DNA of 64,000 bases from UBA11612 sp965228575 (GTDB lineage Bacteria > Pseudomonadota > Alphaproteobacteria > Rhodospirillales > Rhodospirillaceae), in contig CBDDHW010000058.1 of assembly GCA_965228575.1 (NCBI GenBank), forward strand, positions 10,863 through 74,862, written 5' to 3'. Positions 18,293 through 27,465 of this stretch are shown piece by piece; position 1 is the stretch's first letter; the number at the start of each line of letters is the position of its first letter. The translations under genes and the position numbers were made by a program. Below the pieces are notes generated by a model, which searched no databases, was not told the origin of the DNA, and saw only the letters and a program-made list of their open reading frames with translations.

Positions 18293-19039
18293 GTGTTTGC
18301 GGCGGAGATCGAAAATCGCCGCACTCAAGAGCAGCACAATGTAAACGATGCCTTGCAGCGCGATTAAAGTAAATTTCTCGCTCCCATCGACGCCATATAC
18401 GAGCCATCGCGTTTGGCCGGCGAGATCAAGACGTGGAACAAGGTAGCCAACGTACTCCATGATCGGATTGGCGACTTGATTCATCCCGCTTTGCTTTCCG
18501 TGCGCGGCAATACCCGTAAAAAACCCGACCATTCGAGCCAGAATATAAAAGCCCATGGTTGCAAAGATGGTTGGGATAGCGCGCTCCATCGACATACCGC
18601 AAAAAATTGCGAAGGCGACCATAATCATGCCTTCAAGAAGAATTGTGGCCGACCAATAAATTGTCCCATCGGGAGAGAGCTGAAATAACGAGATCACGAC
18701 AATGGCGGGGACGATCACCAGTAATGCCACGCAAACCATTGCCAGCCAGTAAGAAACGACAAAAGTTTCGCGAGATATCGAACGAGATAAAATCGCCTCT
18801 ATCTCTCGTGTGTCGTAAAGCCGCTCAATGTGGAACGCGACAAAAACGGTGAGGCCAAGAATAACCAATACCCTGGCAGCGCCAGCAGAATACACCACTG
18901 TCATCTGCTCTGCTTCCGCCACAGCGCCCCCGCCTAAGTAGGTCGAAATTCCAAAAGCAAGTGCGAGAAGAGCCAAGAGCGAAACAAAAAGGCGATCACG
19001 TAAAGCCGTGATCAAGACAAACTTTATGGTCGGCTTCAT
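18287..19039 (-). CDS. ABC-2 type transporter permease in the pilus operon
   Basis: A 250-residue inner-membrane protein with about six hydrophobic segments, including VSLLALLALAFGISTYLGGG, VLVILGLTVFVAFHIERLYD and ALLVIVPAIVVISLFQL, ending in LQGIVYIVLLLSAAIFDLRR. IEAILSRSISRETFVVSYWL after the second helix is typical of ABC-2 permeases, where it faces the ATPase. Its probable ATPase is encoded at 9094-9852 at the far end of the same operon. It lies between the secretin gene (gap 158 bp, nothing recognisable) and an anchored helical protein. Substrate unknown. Confidence 0.8.
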   Translation of the reverse strand: MKPTIKFVLITALRDRLFVSLLALLALAFGISTYLGGGAVAEAEQMTVVYSAGAARVLVILGLTVFVAFHIERLYDTREIEAILSRSISRETFVVSYWLAMVCVALLVIVPAIVVISLFQLSPDGTIYWSATILLEGMIMVAFAIFCGMSMERAIPTIFATMGFYILARMVGFFTGIAAHGKQSGMNQVANPIMEYVGYLVPRLDLAGQTRWLVYGVDGSEKFTLIALQGIVYIVLLLSAAIFDLRRKHF

Positions 19040-19197
19040 GATGTAATGAGACTTAAGTCGAGATCTAACGCCTGCGCGGCCTCTAAATTCTCGATGGGAT
19101 AAGTTAATCGCAAATTCACGCCGGTGCGAACCTGTTCACGCGGTTTCTGGACGCACCATATAATCGTAATCGGATCTCGAAAACAGCTGCAACGAAA

Positions 19198-21166
19198 TCA
19201 GAAAACAATCGGACGGGGATCAGGCGTGAAGTTTTTATACAGCCGAATATCTTCATCCGAGATCGTTCCCTCTGCGTCGACCAAAGTTGCGCGTATAAAG
19301 ATGACAAGCTCGGTAACCTCGTTCTCGCGAATATTCTGCGACACGGCCTGTCCAAGCAGAGGAAAATCCATCGCCCCCGGCAATCCCTCACGAATATTTT
19401 GCGATTCTTCGCGCATGAGTCCACCAAGAACAACGGTCTCACCGGAGTCCATTGTAACCAGCGAATCCATTTCACGGACTTCGATAATTGGGATTGGAGA
19501 AGAAACCTGGGGAACAGACGCGTTTACCTGCTGAGCCAAGCTAATAGTGATCGCAACACTTGGGTCATTGATAAAGCCGGTTATGCGAGTCAACGACGGT
19601 CGAATATTCAGCGTCACGCGTTTTGAAATCGGGTCAACAGCCGGTTGGACGCTCATGATTAAACCGATCGGCACCGTTTTGATGTTGCTATCGATAGTGA
19701 GCCGATCTCGCGTTTCTTGATTGGTACTTTCGGTAAAGTCCGCTTCGATCTCAAAAAACACTTGATTTCGGGCGACTTTGAGTTGTGCGACTTGATTGTT
19801 GAGGGCCGTAAGCCGCGGACTTGAAAGTGTGCGCACTGTGCCGAACTGCTTAACCAACTGGACAGCCAAGCTTAAATCTCCACCATTTAGCCAACTCGCC
19901 GATACCGTTGGACCAGTAAAGTCTGGCGGGACAACATCGCGGGTGAAGTTTGTTGTCAGATTGAGGTTGTTGTTACGGTCAACTCCAATTTCACCATTAG
20001 GTCCGAAAACAGCGTTCCAATTGACACCTGCCCGATATTGGTCACTAAGAGTGACCTCGACTACCTTGGCTTCGATTAAAACCTGCTGCCCGACAGCGGC
20101 CCGAACATCCTTGAGGTACTTCTCGACCGCAACCTGCTGACGTTGGGTGGCGAATACAGTGATAATCCCGGCCTGGGGATTAAGACCATAATTGCTGCGC
20201 TGAAAAGTTGCCGAACGGCTGGAATCGCCCTGATCTCCGGCACGAAGAACCGGTGCATCGACCTGGTCTTCAGCCAAGATCGCATCCAACTCTGCTTGCC
20301 GGCCTTGGGTCAAACCCGCGGCTTGCCCGACAAGACCGCCCGACCCCTCACCGCCGTCCTCGTCCTGATCGTCTGCCTCAGGGACGAACGACGCATCCAT
20401 GTCGGTCATCGGACGCTGCCGTCTTGACTGAACGCCATTGAGGATTTGATCGAGGTTCGCGCCAATTTCATCCCAAAAGGCCGAGCGCGTCTCAGTAGAA
20501 ACGGTAGTTGAAGATCCGTTGTCACCACCCCCGCTGCTCCCTGAGCCAACGGCCTGAGCGACTGAAGAAGCGTCCGTTGATGAACTCGCGGTGGACGTAG
20601 CCGACCGCGATAGATTTAAGATGTCCATCCGGTATTGCTCCAGGTATGGATCATCTACTTCAACCTTAAGCGTGTTACTCTCGAGTTTCACCCTGAGCTC
20701 AGCAAGATCGGCAATACGTTCGATCACGTCGACAAAGGGCCGATCCGTCGCTGTCATAATGATTCCGCCGGAAATACGCGGATCAAGTTCAAGATCAACC
20801 TCAGCTTTGCGCGCGAGTTCGATCAAGATGTCCCGGACGGGAGTTGCCTCCGTGACCGCCAACGACACGCGCCGCGTGTCCGAAACGGCCGGCGCAGAGG
20901 GCGCGGCTAAGACCGACTGAAATTCCGGTATAGGTGGGGCGTTTTTCCGGTTCTTCAACTTGTTTCTCGGGAGCGCGGCGACTGAGAAGATCGGCATAGT
21001 CTTGCTTTGTGATCCCGCCGGCCGTGTCGTAGTCGTTGTACCCGAACATGCCGCCGCAGGCGCTGAGGGCAAAACCAAGTGCGGCGAGCGCGATACCATT
21101 CTTAAAGCCCCGCAGGCTTTTCTTCGCACCCGTGCGTGCACCAAAATTCGCGCGTGTCGACATCAT
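19198..21166 (-). pseudogene. mshL: Outer-membrane secretin MshL (PilQ/GspD family), +1 frameshift near the N-terminus
   Basis: The ATG at 21166 (GGGGGAC 7 bases upstream) opens a lipoprotein signal with lipobox ALSACGG and a short linker to VEEPEKRP. Frame is then lost. The other frame takes over at PPIPEFQSVLAAPSAP and runs through a secretin N-terminal domain (VRDILIELARKAEVDLELD), a Ser-rich linker, an N1-type domain (VEKYLKDVRAAVGQQVLIEA) and the secretin barrel (VRTLSSPRLTALNNQVA, DSGETVVLGGLMREES). One surplus C in the run at 20936-20939 explains the shift; the corrected length is about 655 residues. It forms the outer-membrane pore for the pilus. Confidence 0.88.
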
Positions 21167-21371
21167 CGGAAAGTCCCCCATAACCAGTCGCAGCCCCAGC
21201 GCTCGCATTACGATTTTCTCGACCGCAACCGCAAGGCAGGTATCTCTATTTTGTGAGGCGTTTCACGCCCTTACGTCTCGGCACCTTAGCAGACCTGCCC
21301 GCGGCGATACCAGCCTGAACAACGCCGAATCACCGGCATCCTTGCGTAAAAACCCCGACAGAAAATATGGC

Positions 21372-22157
21372 CTATCGCTGCGATAGTAGGGACACCAAAC
21401 CATCAAAAAGGGCGCTCCCGGCTGTCAGGCAGAGCCAAAAGCTCAGCAAAATCGCCGGCCCAAAGGGAAACCCATCGCGTCGGGTCGCCCGTTGCCAGAT
21501 CGCCCCGAATACAACCCCCAATACCCCCGTCAGGGTCATGAAAAGCAAAAATAGTTCTAGAGGCAGCGCAAGCGCGCCGATGGCAAATAGCTTAACGTCG
21601 CCAATTCCAAGGCCGTCCCGACCCACGAGCGCTTTATATCCATAACTGAGCAAAGCCCCTGCCCCGAGGGCCAAGACCGCCGCTCCCAACCCAAAGGCCA
21701 AATCGCCGCTTTCTGTCCATCTCCAGATGACCGCGAGTACCGCAAGCAAGATGACAAGACTGTTGGGGAGCTTTTCGTGTTCAATATCGATTACGGCCAG
21801 CGCCACACAAAGCGGCGTGATCATCATCAAGACCCCAAGCCGCGCAATATCATCCGTCAACATTACCGCGACGACGAAGGCGATGGCCGTGACCACCTCA
21901 ATCGCTGGGTAGCGCCAAGAGACGCGCGCGTTGCATTGCCGGCATGACCCCCGCGACAAAATCCACGAGATAACGGGAATCAAATCACGTGTAGATAACG
22001 GGCGGTTGCACGCTGGGCACCGCGAGCGGCCTGCGGCAATGTTTTGGCCACGCGGCAAGCGGTAAGACAGAGCTGTGACAAAGCTTCCAAAGACGAGCCC
22101 AAGCAGGGCGGCAATCACAAAAACCACAAGGGGGGGAATGTGAGCGAGTGTGTGCAA
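21372..22157 (-). CDS. pilD: Prepilin peptidase / N-methyltransferase
   Basis: A 261-residue polytopic aspartic protease that cleaves prepilin leaders and methylates the new N-terminus. Two CxxC pairs (CPACNRPLS and CRQCNARVSW) form the zinc site of bifunctional enzymes. GSFVTALSYRLPRG opens the protein. The catalytic aspartates are in AVIDIEHEKLPN and GLGIGDVKLFA. The start is a TTG at 22157 with TAGGT upstream. A prepilin peptidase is expected to serve the three prepilins in this region. It follows mshM by 21 bp; the 205 bp between it and mshL shows no feature. Confidence 0.93.
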   Translation of the reverse strand: MHTLAHIPPLVVFVIAALLGLVFGSFVTALSYRLPRGQNIAAGRSRCPACNRPLSTRDLIPVISWILSRGSCRQCNARVSWRYPAIEVVTAIAFVVAVMLTDDIARLGVLMMITPLCVALAVIDIEHEKLPNSLVILLAVLAVIWRWTESGDLAFGLGAAVLALGAGALLSYGYKALVGRDGLGIGDVKLFAIGALALPLELFLLFMTLTGVLGVVFGAIWQRATRRDGFPFGPAILLSFWLCLTAGSALFDGLVSLLSQR

Positions 22158-22178
22158 GGGAATACCTACCCGGTTTTC

Positions 22179-23153
22179 CTACGCGCCGAACATCAGGCTG
22201 CGTAACCCGCCCCATGCCTCCATCGCCCAGCTCCGCAACGCCGGACTAAACACAAACAAGGCAATCACCGCGACGACCTCGGCAACGATCAATCCGATGA
22301 GTGTGCGGCGGACCCAACTTCTGGACATGCGCAGCGGCTGCGCAAGCTGCGGCGAGTCATCGATGGCGACTTCCACATGCTTGTCGGTCACCTGAATGGC
22401 CCCTTCCCCATAAGCAACCAAAAGCGCTTTGTCGGCCAAAATGTTTATAACCCTAGGAACGAAACCAGCGCTCTTAGAGAGCAACTCCATCGCACGGTCC
22501 GAAAACACCGGAAAATCAATTCCATCAACCCGCGACGTGCGCACACGATGCCCGATATAATGGGTCGCCTCAGCCAAGGTCATCGGCCCGGTGTTAAATG
22601 AAAACCCGATCCGCTGATTGATTTGCCGCAACTCATTTCTTTGCAAAAGCTCGTCCAATTCCGCCTGTCCGAACATGACGATTTGCAAGAGCTTATTGCG
22701 CTCGGTCTCAAGGTTCGAAAGCAAGCGCACCGCTTCCAGTCCTTCGGGCCCCAAGGCTTGCGCTTCGTCGACAATCAAAACGGAATTGCGTCCAAGCGCA
22801 TGCTGTTCCAATAGAAACGTATTTAGAAATTGCATCATTTGCGCTTGCGACCCGGTTTCCAAACCAAACTCGGCGCACACCAAACTGACCAAACTTTGCG
22901 GATCAACCTGCGGCGCATTTAGGTAGGCAACAGCGTCATTGGACTCGACGAGTTTGCGCAACAAAAGCCGGCACAGCATAGTTTTTCCCGTGCCGACATC
23001 GCCGACAACTTTTAGAATCCCGGTATTGCGGGCGATGCCAAATTGGATCGACTGGATGATCTCAACATGGCTATCGATTGGAAAATATTGATTGGTATTG
23101 GGCGTTAATGTGAACGGATGTTCTTTCAGCCCAAAATGAGCGAGATACGGCAT
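22179..23153 (-). CDS. mshM: MSHA biogenesis ATPase MshM (ExeA-like AAA protein)
   Basis: A 324-residue AAA+ ATPase of the ExeA/GspA family. It begins PYLAHFGLKEHPFTLTPN, with Walker A VVGDVGTGKTMLCRLLL and Walker B SVLIVDEAQALGPEGLEAV. One C-terminal transmembrane helix (LIGLIVAEVVAVIALFVF) lies at about residues 285-305. Family members are thought to help insert or assemble secretins through the peptidoglycan, and here the secretin gene lies two genes downstream. Starts 16 bp after mshN. Confidence 0.9.
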   Translation of the reverse strand: MPYLAHFGLKEHPFTLTPNTNQYFPIDSHVEIIQSIQFGIARNTGILKVVGDVGTGKTMLCRLLLRKLVESNDAVAYLNAPQVDPQSLVSLVCAEFGLETGSQAQMMQFLNTFLLEQHALGRNSVLIVDEAQALGPEGLEAVRLLSNLETERNKLLQIVMFGQAELDELLQRNELRQINQRIGFSFNTGPMTLAEATHYIGHRVRTSRVDGIDFPVFSDRAMELLSKSAGFVPRVINILADKALLVAYGEGAIQVTDKHVEVAIDDSPQLAQPLRMSRSWVRRTLIGLIVAEVVAVIALFVFSPALRSWAMEAWGGLRSLMFGA

Positions 23154-23169
23154 GGCGCGCCGACCCTAA

Positions 23170-24417
23170 TTAGCGTGTGCGCAAGTAGCGCACCCGCCGC
23201 TCGATATCGAGTGAAGAGAGTCCGACCGCCGTTCGCCCACCCGCGAGCGCGGCCAGAACATTTTCATAGGACCGCACCGCTTGATCACCGAGGTTCATGT
23301 GATCGAGGACTAACGCGAGATTATAATGATACATCACAGCATCGGGTGTTAAGGCGACTGCGCGGCGCAGGTAGGTTTGCGCCTGAGCCATCGAACCCAT
23401 TTTCGCATAGGTCAATCCGATTTGAGCCGTAACCGGGCTGAAATTTGGATGCTCGCGCTCTAACTCCAGTAAGCGCGCAAGGGCTTCGTTCGGCGCTCGC
23501 TCACCAACGATGGCGGTCAAATTTGTCAGTGCCTCGCGGTTTTGCGGATCGAGACGCAGAACAGCGTCGTAGGCGCCATGCGCTTCTTGTGCCCGCCCCA
23601 GCCTTTGCAATGCCGCCCCGCGTCCTAAAAGCGCAAGCACGCTGCGAGGCTCTTGCTGCAACGCCTGATCGTAAAACGCGAGCGCCGTATCGTACTCGCC
23701 GCGGATAAGGGCGCTGTATCCTGCACCCGCATTGTCCTGCGCTTGCTGAGCCACGTTGCGAACCTGCACCGCATCGCCAACACCGGCGAGCGCAAAGTCG
23801 CCGCGATTTATCGTCACCGGTGGACTAAGCATCCGTGCGGGTGAGTCTTCTGCGAGCTGTGGCATTGGTTCTCTGGCCTCGGCCTCTGACGGTTGCGGCG
23901 CTGGCGCGCGCGGGGCACTTGAAGAGGTTTGAGGCTCGGGCTCGGGCGCCGCTGCCATCTCCGTCTCTGCAGCAACCGGTTCAGCCGGCGCGTCTTCCAT
24001 TACTTGAGGGGAAACATCCGATGGTTCAACCGGAGCCTGAGCAATCTGCCCACCCCTGTCGGCGGGCATGGTTTCGGGCGCAGCCGCGTTCTCAGGCACG
24101 TTTGCTGCAACAGTACTTTCAGCCGGTTCAACGGGCGCCGGCGGTTGCAAGACCGGAGCAGGTTGGGCCGGTGTGTTGACCGCGACTTGAGGAGCGGACG
24201 CAGGTTGAAACAGGAAGAATGCGGTTCCGATCACGACTGCGAGGACGACAGCAGAGGCAATACCAATGACCGGCCAATTCATGGACCGGCCACTTGGCGC
24301 ACTTATTGTGCCCGCGCCCGCAAGGCGCTCAGCATCAAAGCCTTCACCGGCGGACTCCACCTGGCGTTGCTCGTTTTCTTTTTCGGCTTTTTGTAGCGCC
24401 TTATAAAGCACGCTCAT
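23170..24417 (-). CDS. mshN: MSHA biogenesis TPR protein MshN
   Basis: A 415-residue inner-membrane protein. It begins SVLYKALQKAEKENEQRQVE (typical MshN/GspB-like cytoplasmic start), with a transmembrane helix near residues 44-64 (VIGIASAVVLAVVIGTAFFL). A long Pro/Ala/Glu-rich periplasmic spacer of about 130 residues follows, then TPRs, e.g. EYDTALAFYDQALQQEPRS and AQTYLRRAVALTPDAVMYHY. ATG 24417 is chosen because GGGGCGA lies 8 bases upstream; an ATG 27 bases earlier lacks a site. It is the first gene of the leftward pilus block. The 262 bp before it shows no promoter I can name. Confidence 0.85.
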   Translation of the reverse strand: MSVLYKALQKAEKENEQRQVESAGEGFDAERLAGAGTISAPSGRSMNWPVIGIASAVVLAVVIGTAFFLFQPASAPQVAVNTPAQPAPVLQPPAPVEPAESTVAANVPENAAAPETMPADRGGQIAQAPVEPSDVSPQVMEDAPAEPVAAETEMAAAPEPEPQTSSSAPRAPAPQPSEAEAREPMPQLAEDSPARMLSPPVTINRGDFALAGVGDAVQVRNVAQQAQDNAGAGYSALIRGEYDTALAFYDQALQQEPRSVLALLGRGAALQRLGRAQEAHGAYDAVLRLDPQNREALTNLTAIVGERAPNEALARLLELEREHPNFSPVTAQIGLTYAKMGSMAQAQTYLRRAVALTPDAVMYHYNLALVLDHMNLGDQAVRSYENVLAALAGGRTAVGLSSLDIERRVRYLRTR

Positions 24418-24679
24418 GTCGTATCGCCCCAGCGCGCTTCGCATCTCGCATCACAACCTGATGCATGAGCACCGCGCCCCCCAATTGTCGTTTTCCGCCA
24501 ACGCGTTGGATGGCTAACTCGCTACCGTCGTTTAGGCGATCAACCTATACATATACGCTGCGGGTGGCAAGCGCCCGCGCGCGGTGTAACTTGTGGTTGA
24601 GCCTAGTAAATCAAGGCTTTGAGGCGCCTCGACTTGCGGGAGTCGAGGACCTAATTCCCCACCCCCGCTCATCACGAAC

Positions 24680-25099
24680 CTACTCGACCGTGATTGTAAC
24701 AATCTCGGAGACAACGGGCGGAATATGTGGCTTGTGGTCCTTGTCTCCCAAAACCAACTGCAGTGTGTGCTCACCGGGCTCGAGGGTCAGTTCCGTTTCC
24801 GTCTGCCCCATGCCGTAGTGAATCACATCGGCCTCACCGACCGGCAGATAATCGTCAAGCGGGGGCGTTTCACGATCCACGACGAGATGGTGATGACCCG
24901 TCATTTCCATGTCCACGCCAGCTGGCGCAATCCCCATACCACGAAGTCCGAATTGAACTGTCACAGGACTAGAGACGACGTCACCATCACTTGGTGAAAT
25001 AATGTAAACGGATGCGTTTGGCGGCGACGGCGTATCCGCGAGCCCCATCGGCATGGACCAAAGAAGACCAACAATTACGAGCGTAAGTTGACGAAACAT
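24680..25099 (-). CDS. DUF4399 periplasmic protein
   Basis: A 139-residue exported protein with a signal peptide ending near GLADTP. It matches the DUF4399 pattern: IISPSDGDVVSSPVTVQFGL, then a histidine-rich turn TGHHHLVVD, and LEPGEHTLQLVLGDKDHKPH. The clustered histidines could bind metal, but no function is established for the family. AGGAGAGG precedes the ATG. It lies 19 bp after the lipoprotein gene, probably in one transcript. Confidence 0.8.
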   Translation of the reverse strand: MFRQLTLVIVGLLWSMPMGLADTPSPPNASVYIISPSDGDVVSSPVTVQFGLRGMGIAPAGVDMEMTGHHHLVVDRETPPLDDYLPVGEADVIHYGMGQTETELTLEPGEHTLQLVLGDKDHKPHIPPVVSEIVTITVE

Positions 25100-25118
25100 C
25101 GCGACCTCTCCTTATACA

Positions 25119-26210
25119 TTAATTCGTTTCTATTCCGGGCTGGACGAACTCTGACTCGGTCGCCGTCTCCGAAACCAAAATCACCTGCAAATGCGTTTGT
25201 CCCGCTCCAAGGTCTGCTTGGCCCATGATCGGGACATACCCAGGAGCCGATGCGGTAACAGATAACATCGAGCCGCCGTCTTTCAAGAGGCGGATCTTGT
25301 CGCCATCCTCATACTCATCTTGCGCGTCGGTAAACTCGAAAAAGCCCGAGTCCGCAAACTGCGCATAAAGCTCAAGAACAAACGCGTCACTAACCCCGGA
25401 CAAATACTGCTCTGCAAATTTCGCATAGGAAATGAGATTTTCATTCACGTTTTCTATTTTTATGACCGCATCTGAAATCGGCACACGCGTACTCGCATCG
25501 AGAATTGAAATTGTAACGTCCCGTGTATCTCGCAACATTGTGGCAAGATATTGCTCGGGCACGCCGGTCATATCGACACCGTGCCAAACAAAAGCGCGCC
25601 GCTCACCGGTACCCTCGTAACGCCGCGACGCGCCAAGTTCCGGCACACAATTTATAAATGGGTTTGCACCTCCGGCAGGCGTTGCAACAATATCAAGCCT
25701 ATAGGTAGTGAACTGCGCACCTGCAAGCGCAGGGTGCTCGGGCGATGTTGTCAAAAAATCGCTGAGCTGGTGGACCGCTCCCGAATCTGCGTTTTCAATC
25801 GGACTTAAGAAGTAAACTCTCGGCGCGGCTTCGATCTCTCCAACTGTGCCGCCTTGATCCAAAACAGCGCCTTGTCCCGTAAGCGCCATCCTACCTGCCG
25901 TGCGCTCTCGATCGCGCGAAAAGATATCTCCCGGCCGCGATGTGGAAATGCATTGGTTAGCTGTATTTTCAAATACCTCGCGGCTCACCGTTGTAATTTC
26001 TGTCTCCGCGGCGGAGCGAATGATTTTTTCTTTAAGCGTTTCTTCTTCGACGGTGACGTCGAGACGAAATCCCGTCACGACCCTAACCTCTGACACGCCA
26101 TCTGCATCGCGCACGCCAAGCATGGGCGCGGACGAACACGCCGACAGAACGAGCGCTGAGACGATTGCAACAAGAAGTGAATGCGGTGTGGTTTGTGAAG
26201 ACGGCATCAT
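25119..26210 (-). CDS. Lipoprotein of unknown function
   Basis: I do not recognise the family. The product is about 363 residues with a lipoprotein signal peptide (LLVAIVSALVLSACSSAP), so it is probably outer-membrane anchored. The mature part is acidic. It contains DVTISILDASTRVPISDAVI, which resembles a carboxypeptidase-regulatory (transthyretin-like) beta fold, and near the end MLSVTASAPGYVPIMGQ, typical of such repeats. Two adjacent ATGs (26210, 26207) are possible starts, with neither showing a clear ribosome site; the frame is open to 26246. It may share a transcript with the DUF4399 gene. Confidence 0.6.
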   Translation of the reverse strand: MMPSSQTTPHSLLVAIVSALVLSACSSAPMLGVRDADGVSEVRVVTGFRLDVTVEEETLKEKIIRSAAETEITTVSREVFENTANQCISTSRPGDIFSRDRERTAGRMALTGQGAVLDQGGTVGEIEAAPRVYFLSPIENADSGAVHQLSDFLTTSPEHPALAGAQFTTYRLDIVATPAGGANPFINCVPELGASRRYEGTGERRAFVWHGVDMTGVPEQYLATMLRDTRDVTISILDASTRVPISDAVIKIENVNENLISYAKFAEQYLSGVSDAFVLELYAQFADSGFFEFTDAQDEYEDGDKIRLLKDGGSMLSVTASAPGYVPIMGQADLGAGQTHLQVILVSETATESEFVQPGIETN

Positions 26211-26295
26211 CACGTCAATTGTGCGGGACCAAACAGATCGCGGCAACCTATACTAAACCGCGGGAGAAATAAATTTGCCGATTTAAAAACAGTGA

Positions 26296-26372
26296 TGGCG
26301 CGCCCGAAGGGATTCGAACCCCTGACCTTCGCCTCCGGAGGGCGACGCTCTATCCAGCTGAGCTACGGGCGC
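26296..26372 (-). tRNA. tRNA-Arg (anticodon CCG)
   Basis: Read leftward, the 77-base sequence has the acceptor pair GCGCCCG/CGGGCGC, a D-arm with AGCTCAGCTGGATAGAGC, an anticodon stem TCGCC/GGCGA around the loop CTCCGGA (anticodon CCG), a T-arm with GGTTCGAATCC, discriminator G and an encoded CCA. All arms pair well. It decodes CGG arginine codons. Confidence 0.97.
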
Positions 26373-26394
26373 TTAGTCGCTTAATCTGCGAGAA

Positions 26395-26408
26395 CCCCCT
26401 TTCGGGGG
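26395..26408. other. Small hairpin just upstream of tRNA-Arg
   Basis: CCCCC at 26395-26399 and GGGGG at 26404-26408 flank a 4-base loop; read leftward it is a C-GAAA-G tetraloop. It lies 22 bases before the tRNA 5' end on the tRNA strand, so it may be part of the leader of the precursor. No U-tract follows, so it is not a normal terminator. Confidence 0.4.
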
Positions 26409-26546
26409 AAGCGGAACTTAGAACATCGCTCTTATAGGCGCAAACCTTCGAATTAAGCTGGAATCCGAAGCGCTCCCGTGCTCCATAGGCCCTGCCGAGT
26501 CCCGGCATTTTTCAGCCATTGGAGCAAACAACTAAGGACCTCAAAG

Positions 26547-27461
26547 GTGAAATCGCTGTTCAACCGCGCGTCGCAAGCGCCGTACTTGTTGCTGACGCTG
26601 ACCATGCTGATGTGGAGCGCCAATGCGGTTGCTGCGCGTATTGCCGTTGACGAGGTGTCCCCTCTGATGCTGACAGCCATTCGATGGGTTGGCGTGACAA
26701 GCTTGGTCTTTGCACTCGCCCATAAGCGCATCATTTCAGAGTGGCCGATCCTAAGGCCGCGGCTTCCCCTCTTGCTCGGGCTGGGCGCGCTGGGCTTTAG
26801 CACGTTCAACGCCATGTTTTACTGGGCTGCCCATTCCACAAGCGCGATCAACATTGGAATTATCCAAGGCGCGGTGCCGGTGCTGGTCATGCTCGGTGCA
26901 TACATGATGTACAAAACACAGGTGTCAGGAACACAAGCAATCGGAGTCACAATCACGATTATTGGAGTCGTTGTGGTTGCCGTTCGCGGCGACTTTGAAC
27001 GGATAAGCGAGGTTCAATTTAATCCCGGCGATCTATTGATGATTACCGCGTGCATGCTTTACGCCGTGTACACGGTTGCCTTGCGTCAACGGCCTGCCGC
27101 ATCAGGCGTCGCAATATTCTCAGTGATGGCCGTCGGCGCGCTTGCAACATCAATTCCGATGGCCGTGGTTGAAGTCGCGCTGGGTCATAGTTTGTGGCCG
27201 ACGCAAACAGGATGGGCCGTCATCGCCTTTGTGGTGATCTTCCCGTCATTGCTTGCCCAACTTTTCTTTATTCGCGGCGTCGAACTGCTGGGTCCGGGAC
27301 GCGCAGGCGTGTTTATCAATCTTGTGCCTGTGATCACCGCAATCTTGGGCGTCTATATTTTAGGTGAACTTTTTCGCGGCTACCACGCGGCCGCCCTGCT
27401 CCTCGTGCTGGGTGGCATTTGGCTCGCGGAGCGAAAACAAAATCGCGCGGCTGTGCCTTAA
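26547..27461 (+). CDS. EamA/DMT-family transporter
   Basis: A 304-residue inner-membrane protein with ten hydrophobic segments in two EamA halves (LLLTLTMLMWSANAVAARIA at the start of the first; FNPGDLLMITACMLYAVYTV at the start of the second). The C-terminal signature is LLGPGRAGVFINLVPVITA. Members export amino acids, metabolites or drugs; the substrate here cannot be told. GTG 26547 is chosen because AAGGA lies 8 bases upstream and the first helix follows soon after; an ATG at 26478 would add 23 residues without family features. It converges on the hydrolase gene with 4 bp between stops. Confidence 0.88.
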   Translation: MKSLFNRASQAPYLLLTLTMLMWSANAVAARIAVDEVSPLMLTAIRWVGVTSLVFALAHKRIISEWPILRPRLPLLLGLGALGFSTFNAMFYWAAHSTSAINIGIIQGAVPVLVMLGAYMMYKTQVSGTQAIGVTITIIGVVVVAVRGDFERISEVQFNPGDLLMITACMLYAVYTVALRQRPAASGVAIFSVMAVGALATSIPMAVVEVALGHSLWPTQTGWAVIAFVVIFPSLLAQLFFIRGVELLGPGRAGVFINLVPVITAILGVYILGELFRGYHAAALLLVLGGIWLAERKQNRAAVP

Positions 27462-27465
27462 GGAC

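Noticed and set aside
19198..21144. Secretin starting at 21144 in the same frame as the barrel
   Set aside because: That N-terminus is basic and lacks a signal peptide; the other frame supplies a proper lipoprotein signal up to the shift point.
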